Below, piece by piece: positions 1 through 9,926 of a stretch of 64,000 nucleotides of DNA (positions are counted from its first letter, which is position 1; each line of letters begins with the position of its first letter). Origin of the DNA: Polyporus tsugae (lineage: Eukaryota > Basidiomycota > Agaricomycetes > Polyporales > Polyporaceae); contig JAHRBS010000014.1 of the NCBI GenBank assembly GCA_024305745.1, positions 2,780,762-2,844,761 on the forward strand. The letters are read 5' to 3'. The notes below the pieces were generated by a model. That model was not told the DNA's origin. It did no database searches and was given only the letters and a program-made list of their open reading frames with translations. The translations under genes were made by a program, and so were the position numbers.

Positions 1-487
1 GCAGTACAGTCCGAACATGAATTCGGTTTTACAGCTTACCTCAGCCGAGTCGGGTGCTCACCGATCCGAATAGAAAGCTTCCAACGGCCAGAAGCACACC
101 CGCAGAGTCACATTGTCGCGTGCAAGTGGTCATCGGACCAGTCTGATAAGCTAAAACGAGTCATTCAGTTTCCCCAAGTGATGTGATAAGAACCGTGCGG
201 TAATACGTCCTTACAAAATGATAGTGCTCGGCCAATTGGGTGACGGAGGCGCAATGCCATAGCGCCCAGCTTGGTTACCGCAATACTACATGCACAGACG
301 TAAGCAGGAGATCGCGGGTGTGGACTGGCTCAGAGGCCGGTAAAAGAGTGCATTATATGCCTGACTGACAACCAACGATCGGACGTGGTGTCCAAAGAAC
401 GCGATCACACGGATAAAACGTGACTCTTACTCGGCAACTCTCGTGAGGCAGCGTCGCCCTAGGATTGTCCACGACATGGAATGGCGC
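1..487. other. No recognisable gene
   Basis: No open frame with family resemblance was seen in this stretch. It lies just beyond the C-terminal end of the minus-strand HNH-family relic that follows. Confidence 0.5.
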
Positions 488-2018
488 ACGAGCCATGCAT
501 ACAAGGACCTCAAATCCGAGACGCGATGCTTGTTAGCTTCTGGAGTCTTCCTAGAATCATGACAGAACCAAGACGTACAGTGCCAGTGCCATTATCCGCA
601 ACCAAGTTACTGAGCCGCGCAATCGGACCACCCCGTAGAGCCTCGACAGACTCGTGCCACAGCGAGTCCACCTCCAAACATACCTCCGGCCCCTCATATC
701 CGACGACGGACTTCCAGAACGCGCTGCCGCTCAGAGCTGGGTAGGCAGACTGGCCCGCCGCACGGAAGCCACATCGCAAGAATTTGAACGTCTCAATAGC
801 CCCGCTCCGGTGGAGCATGCCCGCCAGCGCAGCATGCACCCTGAGCGGTGGCGGTTGGGGAGATCTGCGCCCGACGTGCTGTGGTCGACGAACGTGACAT
901 GGCTCGTGATGCTGTCAGCAGCCCTCGCCCCAGGGTAGCATGGACCTCTTGATCTTGTAGCGAGTTGGCGTCTGTGTGGGTGTGCCCATTAGCAAGTCAG
1001 AACCGTTGCAGAGGGGACGCCACCGACCTCAGTGGGGTGCAAGCACCACAACAGTGTGCCGAACACAATCTTGGCCGATACATTCATGAACAAGGTGTTT
1101 GGAAGCCCTGCTGCCTTCTCGACGATCGTGGTGTCGTCCGGCCCACAACAGTGTTTTCAGGATGCCGCGTGATCATGTCCTGCATGGGCGAATGCTGGGG
1201 AATTTTGTCATCAGCGTATGGATCACTAATGGCCGGGCGCGACACACCGGTACCTGCAGCTGGCTGGACTCAGACTGGACGTCGCGGTCGGTGGGCACGT
1301 CGTGTGCCCATACTTCGGCTGAAATGATCGATGCGGCGTGGCAAAACACGAATGGTAATCGTCCCGCACCATCACCTGGGTGTGGTCAGCACCGAAGCAC
1401 GAAGGGCCAAGGATCGACAGAGGCTCCTTACCTGCTCTTTGCAACTCTGGCTCGCGCTCCTACAATACTCTCGGCCGTCGGCGTCTCGTCGCCCTAGAAT
1501 TCTGGCAGGTCCCCTTCCCTCAGACCATCTTCGTGCGCATGAGCGTAGACTGAGCAAGGTGAGGATTCAGTGTTTACACACTCTAAGTGAGGACGACTCA
1601 CAGGGCCACAGCAGGAACACCACCCAGGTCGACGAAAGCTGATGAAGTGCTTGCGCCAAGCTCCTCGCCTGTTTCACCGGTGACCCAGCCTCACGCCCAG
1701 CGTGTTCGCCACAAGCGCAGATGGCAGGCAGAGACGTACCGTTTGCCCGCGACCCAGGCAGAGCTCGTCCGTAATCTCGTACATGGCGTTGATGAGCTTT
1801 CGCGTTTTGAAGCAGGGACGGCGCGGTGATGTTTTGTGGATGTGTTCTACCCATGCAGCGGGCCCGCCATCGATCTGGATTGGGTTCGTTTCGCTGAAGA
1901 CCTGGAGATATGGTTGTGCGCGAGAGTGCAGAGTGTTATTGGGAAAGGCGGGATCTTGCATGAGGTCGTCGACAGCTTCGGTGCCGGTCAAAGTGTGTGG
2001 GACTCGAGGACTCACCAT
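488..2018 (-). pseudogene. Decayed HNH_2-family gene, copy P1
   Basis: Read on the minus strand, pieces in different frames match the intact HNH-type gene at 4077-5638 in the same order. The N-terminal part (about 2018-1700) contains AAWVEHIHK and KLINAMYEITDEL, which match AWVRHVNQ and KLFDALYETGDEL. Next, in another frame, is LAQALHQLSSTWVVFLLWP (about 1650), matching VAEALSQLVSAWMAFMLWP. Then comes RDDYHSCF (about 1365), matching RDDYHCF. A C-terminal piece (about 840-490) has MHAALAGML and SGSAFWKSVV, matching RVHAGLAGA and SGGAFWEAVV. Frameshifts separate these blocks and no single splice model restores them, so this is a pseudogene. It is the leftmost of at least five minus-strand relics of this family in the window. 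The borders are approximate. Confidence 0.75.
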
Positions 2019-3996
2019 GCGGAAGATGAGTCAGAGTCAGCACGACGAGTTGAAGGGGGACGAAAGAAGATCACGACCCGCAGAATAAATATCCGGGAAG
2101 TGCAAAGGACTGGCCAGTCGATGAGGAAAGGCTGCAGCCTGCGGTCGAGTGCTGAGCGCTGAACGTGTGACATGCACGTGACCATGTGCTTCCCGGCCTT
2201 TTTCGATCCGCTCTTTGATCCGCCTCGCCCCCCCATCGCTCCTTGACCTCGTACCACCACCATCTCCTCGAGTGCCTAGTCTGCTCTTGGGGATGTGCTG
2301 GCTGGTCTCCACGGGTCTCTGCAGCTGTCCACCCCTACCAACGCCACATACAGAGCTGGGTCGCGAGGACACCTTCCGTCGCGAGGACGCCTTCGGGCTG
2401 AGCACTTGGCGGTGTCGAGCACTTGGCCCGCTCTCACTTGCATTGGGGACCTGCATCAGATAAGCTGCAGTATCCACCAGCAAGACCAACACACACCCTC
2501 GTCGCTCGGGCCCATCCCGACGACCACCCACACACGAGTCTCGGTCATTGTCGACCCAGACCAAACTCATACCGGTGCGATTTTACTTACTTCACACTGC
2601 GTCCACGCAGCAGGGAGGCGGGCACGGACGGAGAGCTGGGAGCCCCCCATTGAGACGGGGGGACGTGACCCCTTCTCCTATCGACGTGTCAGCCGTTTTT
2701 ACCTCTGTGCTCTACTCGATTCCAGCACGTGTTGGGAGGCCGAAGGCCGATTACCAGCGTGTTAAGAAGGTTCGCTCAGCGAACGCGCCACTTAAGCTCC
2801 GGTCATGCGACTGGTGCATGGTGGACTCAACCATTGTGTGGGAGCGGGGTCGCCCATGTAAAACCCACGCGGGCCACAGCACCTTGCGCTGGGGAGTCCT
2901 TGCTCGCACAGTGAAAGTACCCATGAAGGCCAGAAGGGCTTGAACCCTATGGGGCTCGCCCGCTATGGCTGGAAGACGTGATCCGGCCACCAAAGTGAGG
3001 GGGAGTCTAATGACGCCCGGTGAAAAAACCCCCAAAGGCCAGAAGAGCTATGGCCCGCTATGGCTGGGAGATGTGGTCCGGATTGCCAAAGTGACGGGGA
3101 GAGTAGAGTGCTCTCATACAACGGCGGCCTGCCCGCAGTCTGACGGGCCGTAAGTTTACCTGAAACACCGAACAAGTGGGCTTAGGAACCCCGGGAGTGG
3201 CGTCCCTTGATATTACGAGTAGTCGGACGTGCCCCGGATAAAGCTCCCCACTCAGTGCCCCTGGTGAAGCGTTGGCAATTAAAGTCCAACGTGGAGGGAG
3301 GACCCGGGGACAGGGGGGTGCGCCCACTGTCTATGAGACCTTGGGAGGTTCGCCGAACGGGTTCGGTGACTTCTCCCGGGGCTCGTGTGACTTTGTTTTC
3401 GGACCGTTGTCCGCATTCCAGTCTTTCCTACCGGCAGGGTTTCGGAACGAGAATGCACCAGCGGAAGCAGGTGCGCTTGTCGGGCGGCTCCCAGCGAGGT
3501 CGCTCCGGTGCCGGCTCTCAGGGAGGTAGCTGCAAACCTCCCCTTTCCGGGGGTACAAGTCAGAGCCCCCAACCGCATCGGCGGTTTCAGCCAAACACTC
3601 ACACACCACTCCATGCCCACCACCGACTTGGTGGACGCCGATCTGCTTGCACACAGGCCACATCGGCCAGACACACCCGTCACAGCACGTCCGCTGTAAG
3701 GAGTAGAACAAAGAAAAATCGCCCTCCCCGGCCTGACATGTGGGTCCATTATATGAATCAACGATGGGGGCCCAGACCCTGCCTTCTGACCACTCCTGGC
3801 CTTAGGCCGTGGTCCTACCCACGTGGGTGCCTCCCGCGTGATGCTCAAACGAACGTAGGATACCGGGAAACCTGATACGTAGATACACGGACGCTTCTCC
3901 CATGTACGTATACTAAAATCCTGAGATTATAAAACAAAAAAAAAAAGATCCGCCTCACCCCAGTCCACAATTCCCGCTCCCCTGTCGTCCTCTCTT
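2019..3996. other. Intergenic stretch without recognisable gene
   Basis: Several medium-length open frames occur on both strands, but none resembles a known family and they overlap in conflicting frames. A short direct repeat lies inside (listed separately), and there is an A-rich run near 3934-3947. The right end is the probable promoter of the HNH gene. Confidence 0.45.
2926..3100. repeat. Two-copy imperfect direct repeat
   Basis: A segment starting with AAGGCCAGAAG and containing CGCTATGGCTGG occurs at about 2926-2996 and again at about 3035-3092. The offset is 109 bp at the left side and 95 bp further right, so the second copy is internally shorter. The origin is unknown. Confidence 0.6.
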
Positions 3997-4000
3997 GCGA

Positions 4001-4010
4001 CATATAACAT
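4001..4010 (+). promoter_or_regulatory. Possible TATA element of the HNH gene
   Basis: CATATAACAT lies about 70 bp upstream of the ATG at 4077, a reasonable distance for a fungal TATA box. This rests on position and composition only. Confidence 0.35.
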
Positions 4011-4076
4011 GTTCCTCAGCGCGTCGTCCACACGTGGTCTCTCGTGTTCGATTTATCCCCGACCCAGTCTTTCGCC

Positions 4077-5638
4077 ATGACGCCTTCACCCGCCACCGGC
4101 ACGCCTCCCAGTCACCCCTTCGACAACACCCTCCGACAAGAGATCGAGTTCATAAGCCAGGACCTGACTCTATCCGACGGCGCTCTCCACAAGGACGCAA
4201 GCCAGCACCTCCAAGTACTCGCTGATCCCGCCTTCGCCGACCTTGACCAGCCCGCATGGGTCCGCCACGTCAATCAATTCTCTCGACACCCCAGATTCCC
4301 TGTTCCGGACATGCCGTACCGGTCGAGCAAACTCTTCGACGCACTGTACGAGACGGGGGACGAACTGAGGCTCGCCGCTGGAAAGCGCTACATCTCGGCC
4401 GTCGTTTGCGCGTGCGCCCGCCGTGCAGAGAGCGCGACCGCTTCGCCCGAGGACAGACCGAGGCGCGTCGCGGAAGCGCTGTCTCAGCTTGTGTCGGCGT
4501 GGATGGCATTCATGCTCTGGCCGTGTACGTCTGCGTGTCCGTGTTGGATCCGTCTCGTGTATCTGATTGATCTGTAGTTTACTTCCATGGGTTGAAAGCC
4601 GAGGAGAGGGTCCGCGAAGAGCCTCACTGCTACTGGGGTCTATGGGAAGGAGGGAAGCCTGATCACGCGGATCATTTAGAATGTGTAAGTGCTGCAACGA
4701 TTTGTGTCTCTTGCAATGCTCCGCTCAGAACCCCCATCCCAGCTCCTGCAACGGGACGACTACCACTGCTTCAAGTTTGGCGCACTGCACCTCCGTCCCC
4801 CTCCCGAGCTCTTCCCTGGCCCGGGGGAGGAGAGCGTGCTCGGCGGCGTCCTGAGAGCCAAATACATATTCTACCCGCTGAGTGCCCTGCGCGCTGATGG
4901 CATGCGCGAGGACGACGAGGTGCGGACACCCATCCTCACACGTCCGTGTCGCACCTGATGGCTTTGACTGTTCTGCAGGTCATCACCTTGGACATTCTGC
5001 ACCACTACTGTGGCCCCATCTGCCTCGACAGCGTACAGTGGACAGAGGGAAATCCGCCCGAGGCGCAGAACACCCTGATGCTGGCGGGCAGCCCTGGCAA
5101 TGCATTCACCACGTTCAGGTGGTGTCTCCACCCTACCCAAGTGAGTAATATCCCAGGTACCATGACCGCAGCCCCCCCCCCTGCCTAACGCTCTGCTCTG
5201 CATATGTAGGTTCAGAACCAATACAACATTGTGGTTCATGAGCGGTACTGGGCCGGCTCCCAGACCATCGCGAGCCCGGTCACGTTCGAGGACCACAGCG
5301 CCAAGTACCGCCACCCCCCAGCTTCCGCTCCCGCTACAGACGAGTCGAGTGGCGGAGGGCCAGCCCGGTCCGAGCGCAGCGTCGACATCGACCTGCCTAG
5401 CGCGGACCTGCTTCGCGTGCACGCCGGGCTCGCGGGCGCGTGTCACCTCAGCGGCGCGGCGGTGCTGTTGGACGCGATCGGCTTGGGTTTGGGGCAGTTG
5501 AAGGCGCAGCGTGCGCCTGGCGCGAGCGGGGGCGCGTTCTGGGAGGCTGTGGTCTTGCGAGAGGGGCAGGAGCTGTGCTTGCCAGTGCCAGACGATGATT
5601 CAGATGCCGATTCGGACTACGTGCCAGATGATGAATGA
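4077..5638 (+). CDS. HNH endonuclease-like protein (HNH_2-type, basidiomycete family)
   Basis: Five exons can be joined in frame: 4077-4524, 4578-4684, 4743-4919, 4979-5140 and 5210-5638. They give 440 aa with introns of 53-69 bp, all GT-AG. The N-terminal part (residues 1-150) is helical and ends SQLVSAWMAFMLWP. The nuclease-like core runs from about residue 186: RDDYHC, then VITLDILHHYCGPICLDSV, then FRWCLHPTQVQNQYNIVVHERYW. This follows the order seen in basidiomycete proteins annotated with HNH_2 (PF13391). The classical second histidine pair is not obvious, so catalysis is uncertain. The C-terminal tail is acidic. An upstream in-frame GTG (4044) is less likely than the ATG at 4077. It is the only undamaged member of the family in the window and the only one on the plus strand. 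The cellular role is unknown. Alternative acceptors for intron 2 were tested; only the one ending at 4742 keeps the frame. Confidence 0.82.
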
Positions 5639-5774
5639 GGTTACGCCGATGTCAGTTGGTTTGTCGAGGGCGTGTTCTGTGAGTCTGTGCATCATGGTTG
5701 GTCACAAGGGGTGAAATATATGATGTGTGGGGGATGTGTCGGGGATGTGTCGGAAGCATGGTACCAGGATGTGA

Positions 5775-6553
5775 GCGACTGTTCGAAGGAGGACTTGTAA
5801 GTACTTGCGTTGTTTGTCCCCGTCGCCATATCCTGACTGCATCCACTGACTGTTATGGCTTGCAGTCATTGGGACACTCGAGGCACAGTATTACGCGCTC
5901 TTCCAGTTTGGAGCCATGAGCACCCAGATGGCCGAGTCGACTTCGATGTCATTGAGTTGGCGGCACGCACATGCCAGCCTTGGGTCAAATTTGGCATTTC
6001 TTCTGACCTCTCGACCTCCCTCCTTGGAGGCCCAACTCGGAAGTACAAGGTGGAGCCGGTCGGGAAAATGCAGTGCGCGTGGAAGGTCTCGATGTATGAG
6101 AAGCCCGGCAAGAAGTGAGATGGTGTCCTGCTCCGGCACGGCTGCAATTCAAGCCGGACTCTGTCAGCGAACCGACGTCACTGTAGGCGAGGGGCGTTGT
6201 TATGTGTTACTGCTAGGCGAATGGCTCCTACGTATTTTGGTACCCGCGCCGGCGAGCTACTTATGACATTGTTTGGACTACGTACTCAAGTTGTATACAC
6301 ATACAGGCTCAGTATCATACCCACGCAACCATCTCGTCGGACCTGTTGCATTGCATTCTGCGGCGGCGTATATCTCCACCACGATGTTTATTGTTACCTG
6401 ACCATCTGTATACTATTGCACACCAACTCCATACTATAGGTGGAGAACAATTCATAATTTATTGCAACGTGGTTGTCAGTTTGTCGGAACGTACATTGAA
6501 AGCCGTAGACAATCTGTCATCCGTGTACTCCGTAGTCTGCCGACCCGCGGTAC
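5775..6553 (+). pseudogene. Decayed duplicate of the 3' end of the kinase gene at 41.5-46.3 kb
   Basis: From about 5775 the sequence follows 45885-46665 closely. It begins in the penultimate exon (TCGAAGGAGGACTTG), crosses the last intron with its acceptor ending TTGCAG, and enters the final exon, which starts with a frame for VIGTLEAQ. The reading frame then breaks: the peptide SHEHPDGQVDFNVF of the parent appears here only across frame changes. Homology continues past the parental stop codon into the 3' flank, as far as about 6553. It is therefore a DNA-level duplication rather than a retrocopy. It starts about 140 bp after the HNH gene stop. No upstream part of the kinase gene is present here. 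Confidence 0.82.
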
Positions 6554-6727
6554 GGTTTACACCACTGTGTTGTCCATGAGAGAAAGGAAAGTCGCCGGTT
6601 GCATGCTACTTTTGTACAGATTCTATCGGCAGGGAACAGGTAATGAATTGCTAACTTGAAGTCCGCTTACTATTACTAGTACATCCTACGATTCACTGAA
6701 ATAAAAGAAACGGTCCACTTCCCGCCC

Positions 6728-8705
6728 CATCAGGAAAACCCCCAGATACGAATTAGGAATAAGTTAGCAATAATGCGCTGATAATACCCAGAATGCCTCT
6801 ATTGCTATTCTGATCAAATATCAGACACCGTATGTGGTAGGAGAGTATTCTACTTGCTGTTTTTCAAGTAGAGATAGCTCAAGGGCAGAGTATACAGCAC
6901 CGGGGACATGATTTGGGACACACCAGCTGCGCGCTTCTGCCAGAGAAGTGGTAGACGCTCATAGGACCCGCTCAAGGCTGCGCAAGCGCCTGTCGGCGCC
7001 TGTCGCAATGACTTGAAGTTGACCTGCGACAACGACAACAGACATTGTGTCCACTCTTTTCCTTTACTATCCTCTCTTCTCCCCTCGACTGGGCCGCTCT
7101 CAGCAACAGCCGCATGCGAGGACCCACTTCAAAATCACAGTGTCCTTGTTGGACAGTAATTTAGGTATGGAATCCTTACATCGAAAATTTTCATTGCTGC
7201 AGGCCAAACTCGTAGATGTGGTATTGGGCCCACACAATATTGGTTGTTGGGTAGTTGCAAGGATGGGCTAAGTGCAAGCAGTTCCGTGCCGCTGGTACGT
7301 CTGTTACTTTTGTCTATTTACAATGCTTCTCGGGCCACGAACAGTCCAGCCGTGACACATCCACCTTCCACGTCCCACCTCTCCCTGGGGCTCTCCATAA
7401 CTCGACGGTCCACACATCCTCTGGCGAAGAATACCTTCCCATCAGTCAGCGGAGATGAGTTCCCATTGGGTATTGTCACATTCCTCCGCTTCTCGATGTG
7501 TGTCGCCCCGCTCCCACTCCTTGAGGCACACTCTGCAGATGCATGCCATCCTGCATGTCTTCGAGTAGCCAAAGAGCCTCAGTCCCATGCAGGAGGCCTG
7601 ATTTCTTGTCCTTGTCATCACTATCCTTGCTAGCATCCCAGTTGTCGACCTCGACGCCCATTGTCTCTGGAAGCTTCCGGAAGATCTCCTGCTGCTGCTC
7701 ATCCTGTCGCCCCAACTTGCCCACCATCACGTAGCACTTTGCGCACAGCACACGCGACATGTTGATGGTGTCGACATACCCTGTCTTTGTGTTGTCAAAG
7801 TGGAGCAACCGGATGTCCTCCATCAGCTCGCCGTTCTCAATCACCTGCTGCTGCAGCACACCCTTGCATGTGCTCGGGTGCTTGCACCCGTTGGCGATGG
7901 TGTCGCAAAAGACGCGGTGCACGGCGACAAAGCTCACTTCAGTGAGCTTCGCCTTCCCAACGAAGCACCGGACGATGTCATTGTAGGAGAACATCTCCCG
8001 TGTCCCGTCCTCATGTGTGAGGCCCTTGCTGAGCTCCGGGCCCAGCTTACAGCATGCCATGAGCGCAATGGGGAGGAGGGAGTTGTGTCCGGTGAGACAG
8101 GCCAGGTTCACGGTCCCGATGTGGTGGATGGGCTTGAACCCCGGAGGATCGAAGGTGGCATTGAAGTTGTTGATGTAGTACTTCTTGAGGTGGCCGATGT
8201 AGCTTTGGACAATGGACTCGCACTGGTACTTGTGTCCCAGTCGGATGCAGCGGAGACCTCTTGAAACCAGGCTCGTCCCTACAGCTCCTGATGCACACCA
8301 TCCTCACCTTGACCGAGTCCATAACCGCATGGGAGGAGATGGGGTGTAGCTCACAGCACCTTGGTCCTCGACCAGCAATGGCGATTGCGGCAAACTCGCC
8401 ATTGTGAGCGCATGGCACCACTTTGATGGGCACGAGCAGGTTTGAATCCGCACAAGTATAGGTGTTGCACTGTGTAGTATCTTTAATAGTTGAATAGCAA
8501 TGATAATATTGATGTGCTCGCATACCTCGCGATCGAAAGTGCGCAAATAATCGACCATTGCTCTGAAGTGCTAATCTGTAAATAACATGTACTAAGGGCT
8601 CTATCGTGAACTTATTAGCTGGGGACTAAGCGAATTAGAATAACGCTCTAATTGTTCGAATTATTGGTAAATATGGCCAAATAGGATTTGGGGTTTTTCC
8701 TGATG
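6728..8705 (-). mobile_element. 1978-bp element with 16-bp terminal inverted repeats, left copy
   Basis: The unit begins CATCAGGAAAACCCCC and ends with GGGGTTTTTCCTGATG, so its ends form an imperfect 16-bp terminal inverted repeat. An almost identical copy lies inverted at 9927-11904. Pairing follows position sum 18632, and the only base difference noticed is at 6748 versus 11884. Repeat identity starts and stops exactly at the terminal repeats, which suggests a transposable unit. No transposase was recognised, so it would be non-autonomous or an unknown class. No target-site duplication was found at either border (CCCGCCC before, TGCCAGT after). Its internal gene reads on the minus strand, outward from the central F-box relic. 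Confidence 0.72.
7442..8558 (-). CDS. Gene carried by the left element, possible MYND-type C-terminus
   Basis: Mirror copy of 10074-11190; see that entry for the translation. The two copies show no coding difference. Splicing is unresolved, so the limits are those of the frames rather than a proven coding region. Confidence 0.4.
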
Positions 8706-8904
8706 TGCCAGTGAGGGTTCGGACCAGATGGGCCCCATAACTGATAGTACCAGGCTTTTCTGCCACATCCGCCCGCTCTCGCGTCTTCCACTAGCCCGGG
8801 CGCCATAGAGAGGCTCCTCGTCCGTGCACACATAAAAGACTGACTGTAAGTCCATCATCCCTCCCTTACCCTCATCCCCAAACCTCTACAGAACCGCCAC
8901 GCAA

Positions 8905-9921
8905 ATGTCTACGTCCACACAACTTGCAACTTCCTCCGAGTCGTGCTCCCCATGGATTCCCCCAGAACTCATCTCTCTCATCTTCATCGACCTCTGGGAA
9001 GCACCGCACACAGCACAGGACTGATTGGCTTTGCTGAAGAACGTCGCCCTGGTCAACCGGACTTGGCTCACGCTCATCGCTCGCATCGCCTCTCGCAACA
9101 TCCACCTCTCTAAATATCAGAAGGCAAAAGCTTTTCTTCGACTCCTTCCCCAACGCTCACCCACACAAGAGCCGGGTGACCTATTCACCATAGAGGCAAA
9201 ACAAGTCACTAACCATACCTGTCGGTCCATCACCTTTCACGTTGACAGGGGAATCCAGTCGTCTCTTCCCAAGGACAACATTCCCCTGGTAATTTCACTA
9301 GTCCTGTACCAGGCCTCTGTGCACCACTACCTCCCAAACCTCCGACACATCTCCATCTCATATGCAGACTGGGAGTGGAACAACATCTTTTTGATGTTCT
9401 TCTTGGTGGGGAAGTTGCCGCCACACGTCACCCACCTCTCCCTTGACTACTCGTTCACGGCTGCCACCATGGGAGTACCACCGTTCAACTTTTGCGGGGC
9501 GATACAGTGGATATATATGCAGAGCTGCATCATTGCTCTGAACCTCCGCCATCTCTCGTTGTCCGGCATGCCAACCGCTTTTGCGGCGGCCGTGCTCCTT
9601 GCGTGCCCAAACGTCGAGATGCCCGAGATCACGCACCCAACGGAACTGTCTATGCTTGCGCCGCTCCCTCTGGTGGTTTGCACTCTGGTTCTGTGCCATC
9701 CGGGCGAAGTGTTGTCCAAGAGAAAGATGGTGTCGTGGGCGTTGCTCCCCGCGCTGGATGGCGGGCTCTTTCCCAGCGGCGGCGGTATGAAGCCACCGTG
9801 GATTGTCGTCCGATTGGGCACCCCCGAGCCCGAGTTGTTCATCGAGTTGAGACGCAGTTGCAAGTCTTTCAATGTCGACCTTGTGTATGAGTGTAATGAT
9901 GTTTGCAGCCTGTCATCTTAG
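8905..9921 (+). pseudogene. F-box/LRR-like gene with one in-frame stop
   Basis: Starting at ATG 8905 the frame is open to the stop at 9919-9921 except for a TGA at 9022-9024. The intact paralogue at 21616-22650 has CGA (Arg) at the same codon, within HTAQDRLALLKN. The N-terminal F-box-like signature PWIPPELISLIFIDLW precedes the stop, and the rest (NLRHISISYADWEW, LSLDYSFTA) matches the paralogue throughout. Its promoter is homologous to that of the paralogue. The gene and its promoter lie exactly between two inverted copies of the 1978-bp element. The left copy ends about 200 bp upstream and the right copy begins 6 bp after the stop codon. A translation restart downstream of the stop cannot be excluded but would remove the F-box. 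Confidence 0.85.
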
Positions 9922-9926
9922 CATGG

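Noticed and set aside
4044..4076. Upstream in-frame start for the HNH gene
   Set aside because: It would use GTG; the ATG at 4077 follows a plausible leader and matches the family start better.
6728..8705. Helitron or KDZ/CACTA identity for the 1978-bp element
   Set aside because: Ends do not show TC...CTRR or CACTR, and no helicase, Rep or transposase domain is present. Class left open.
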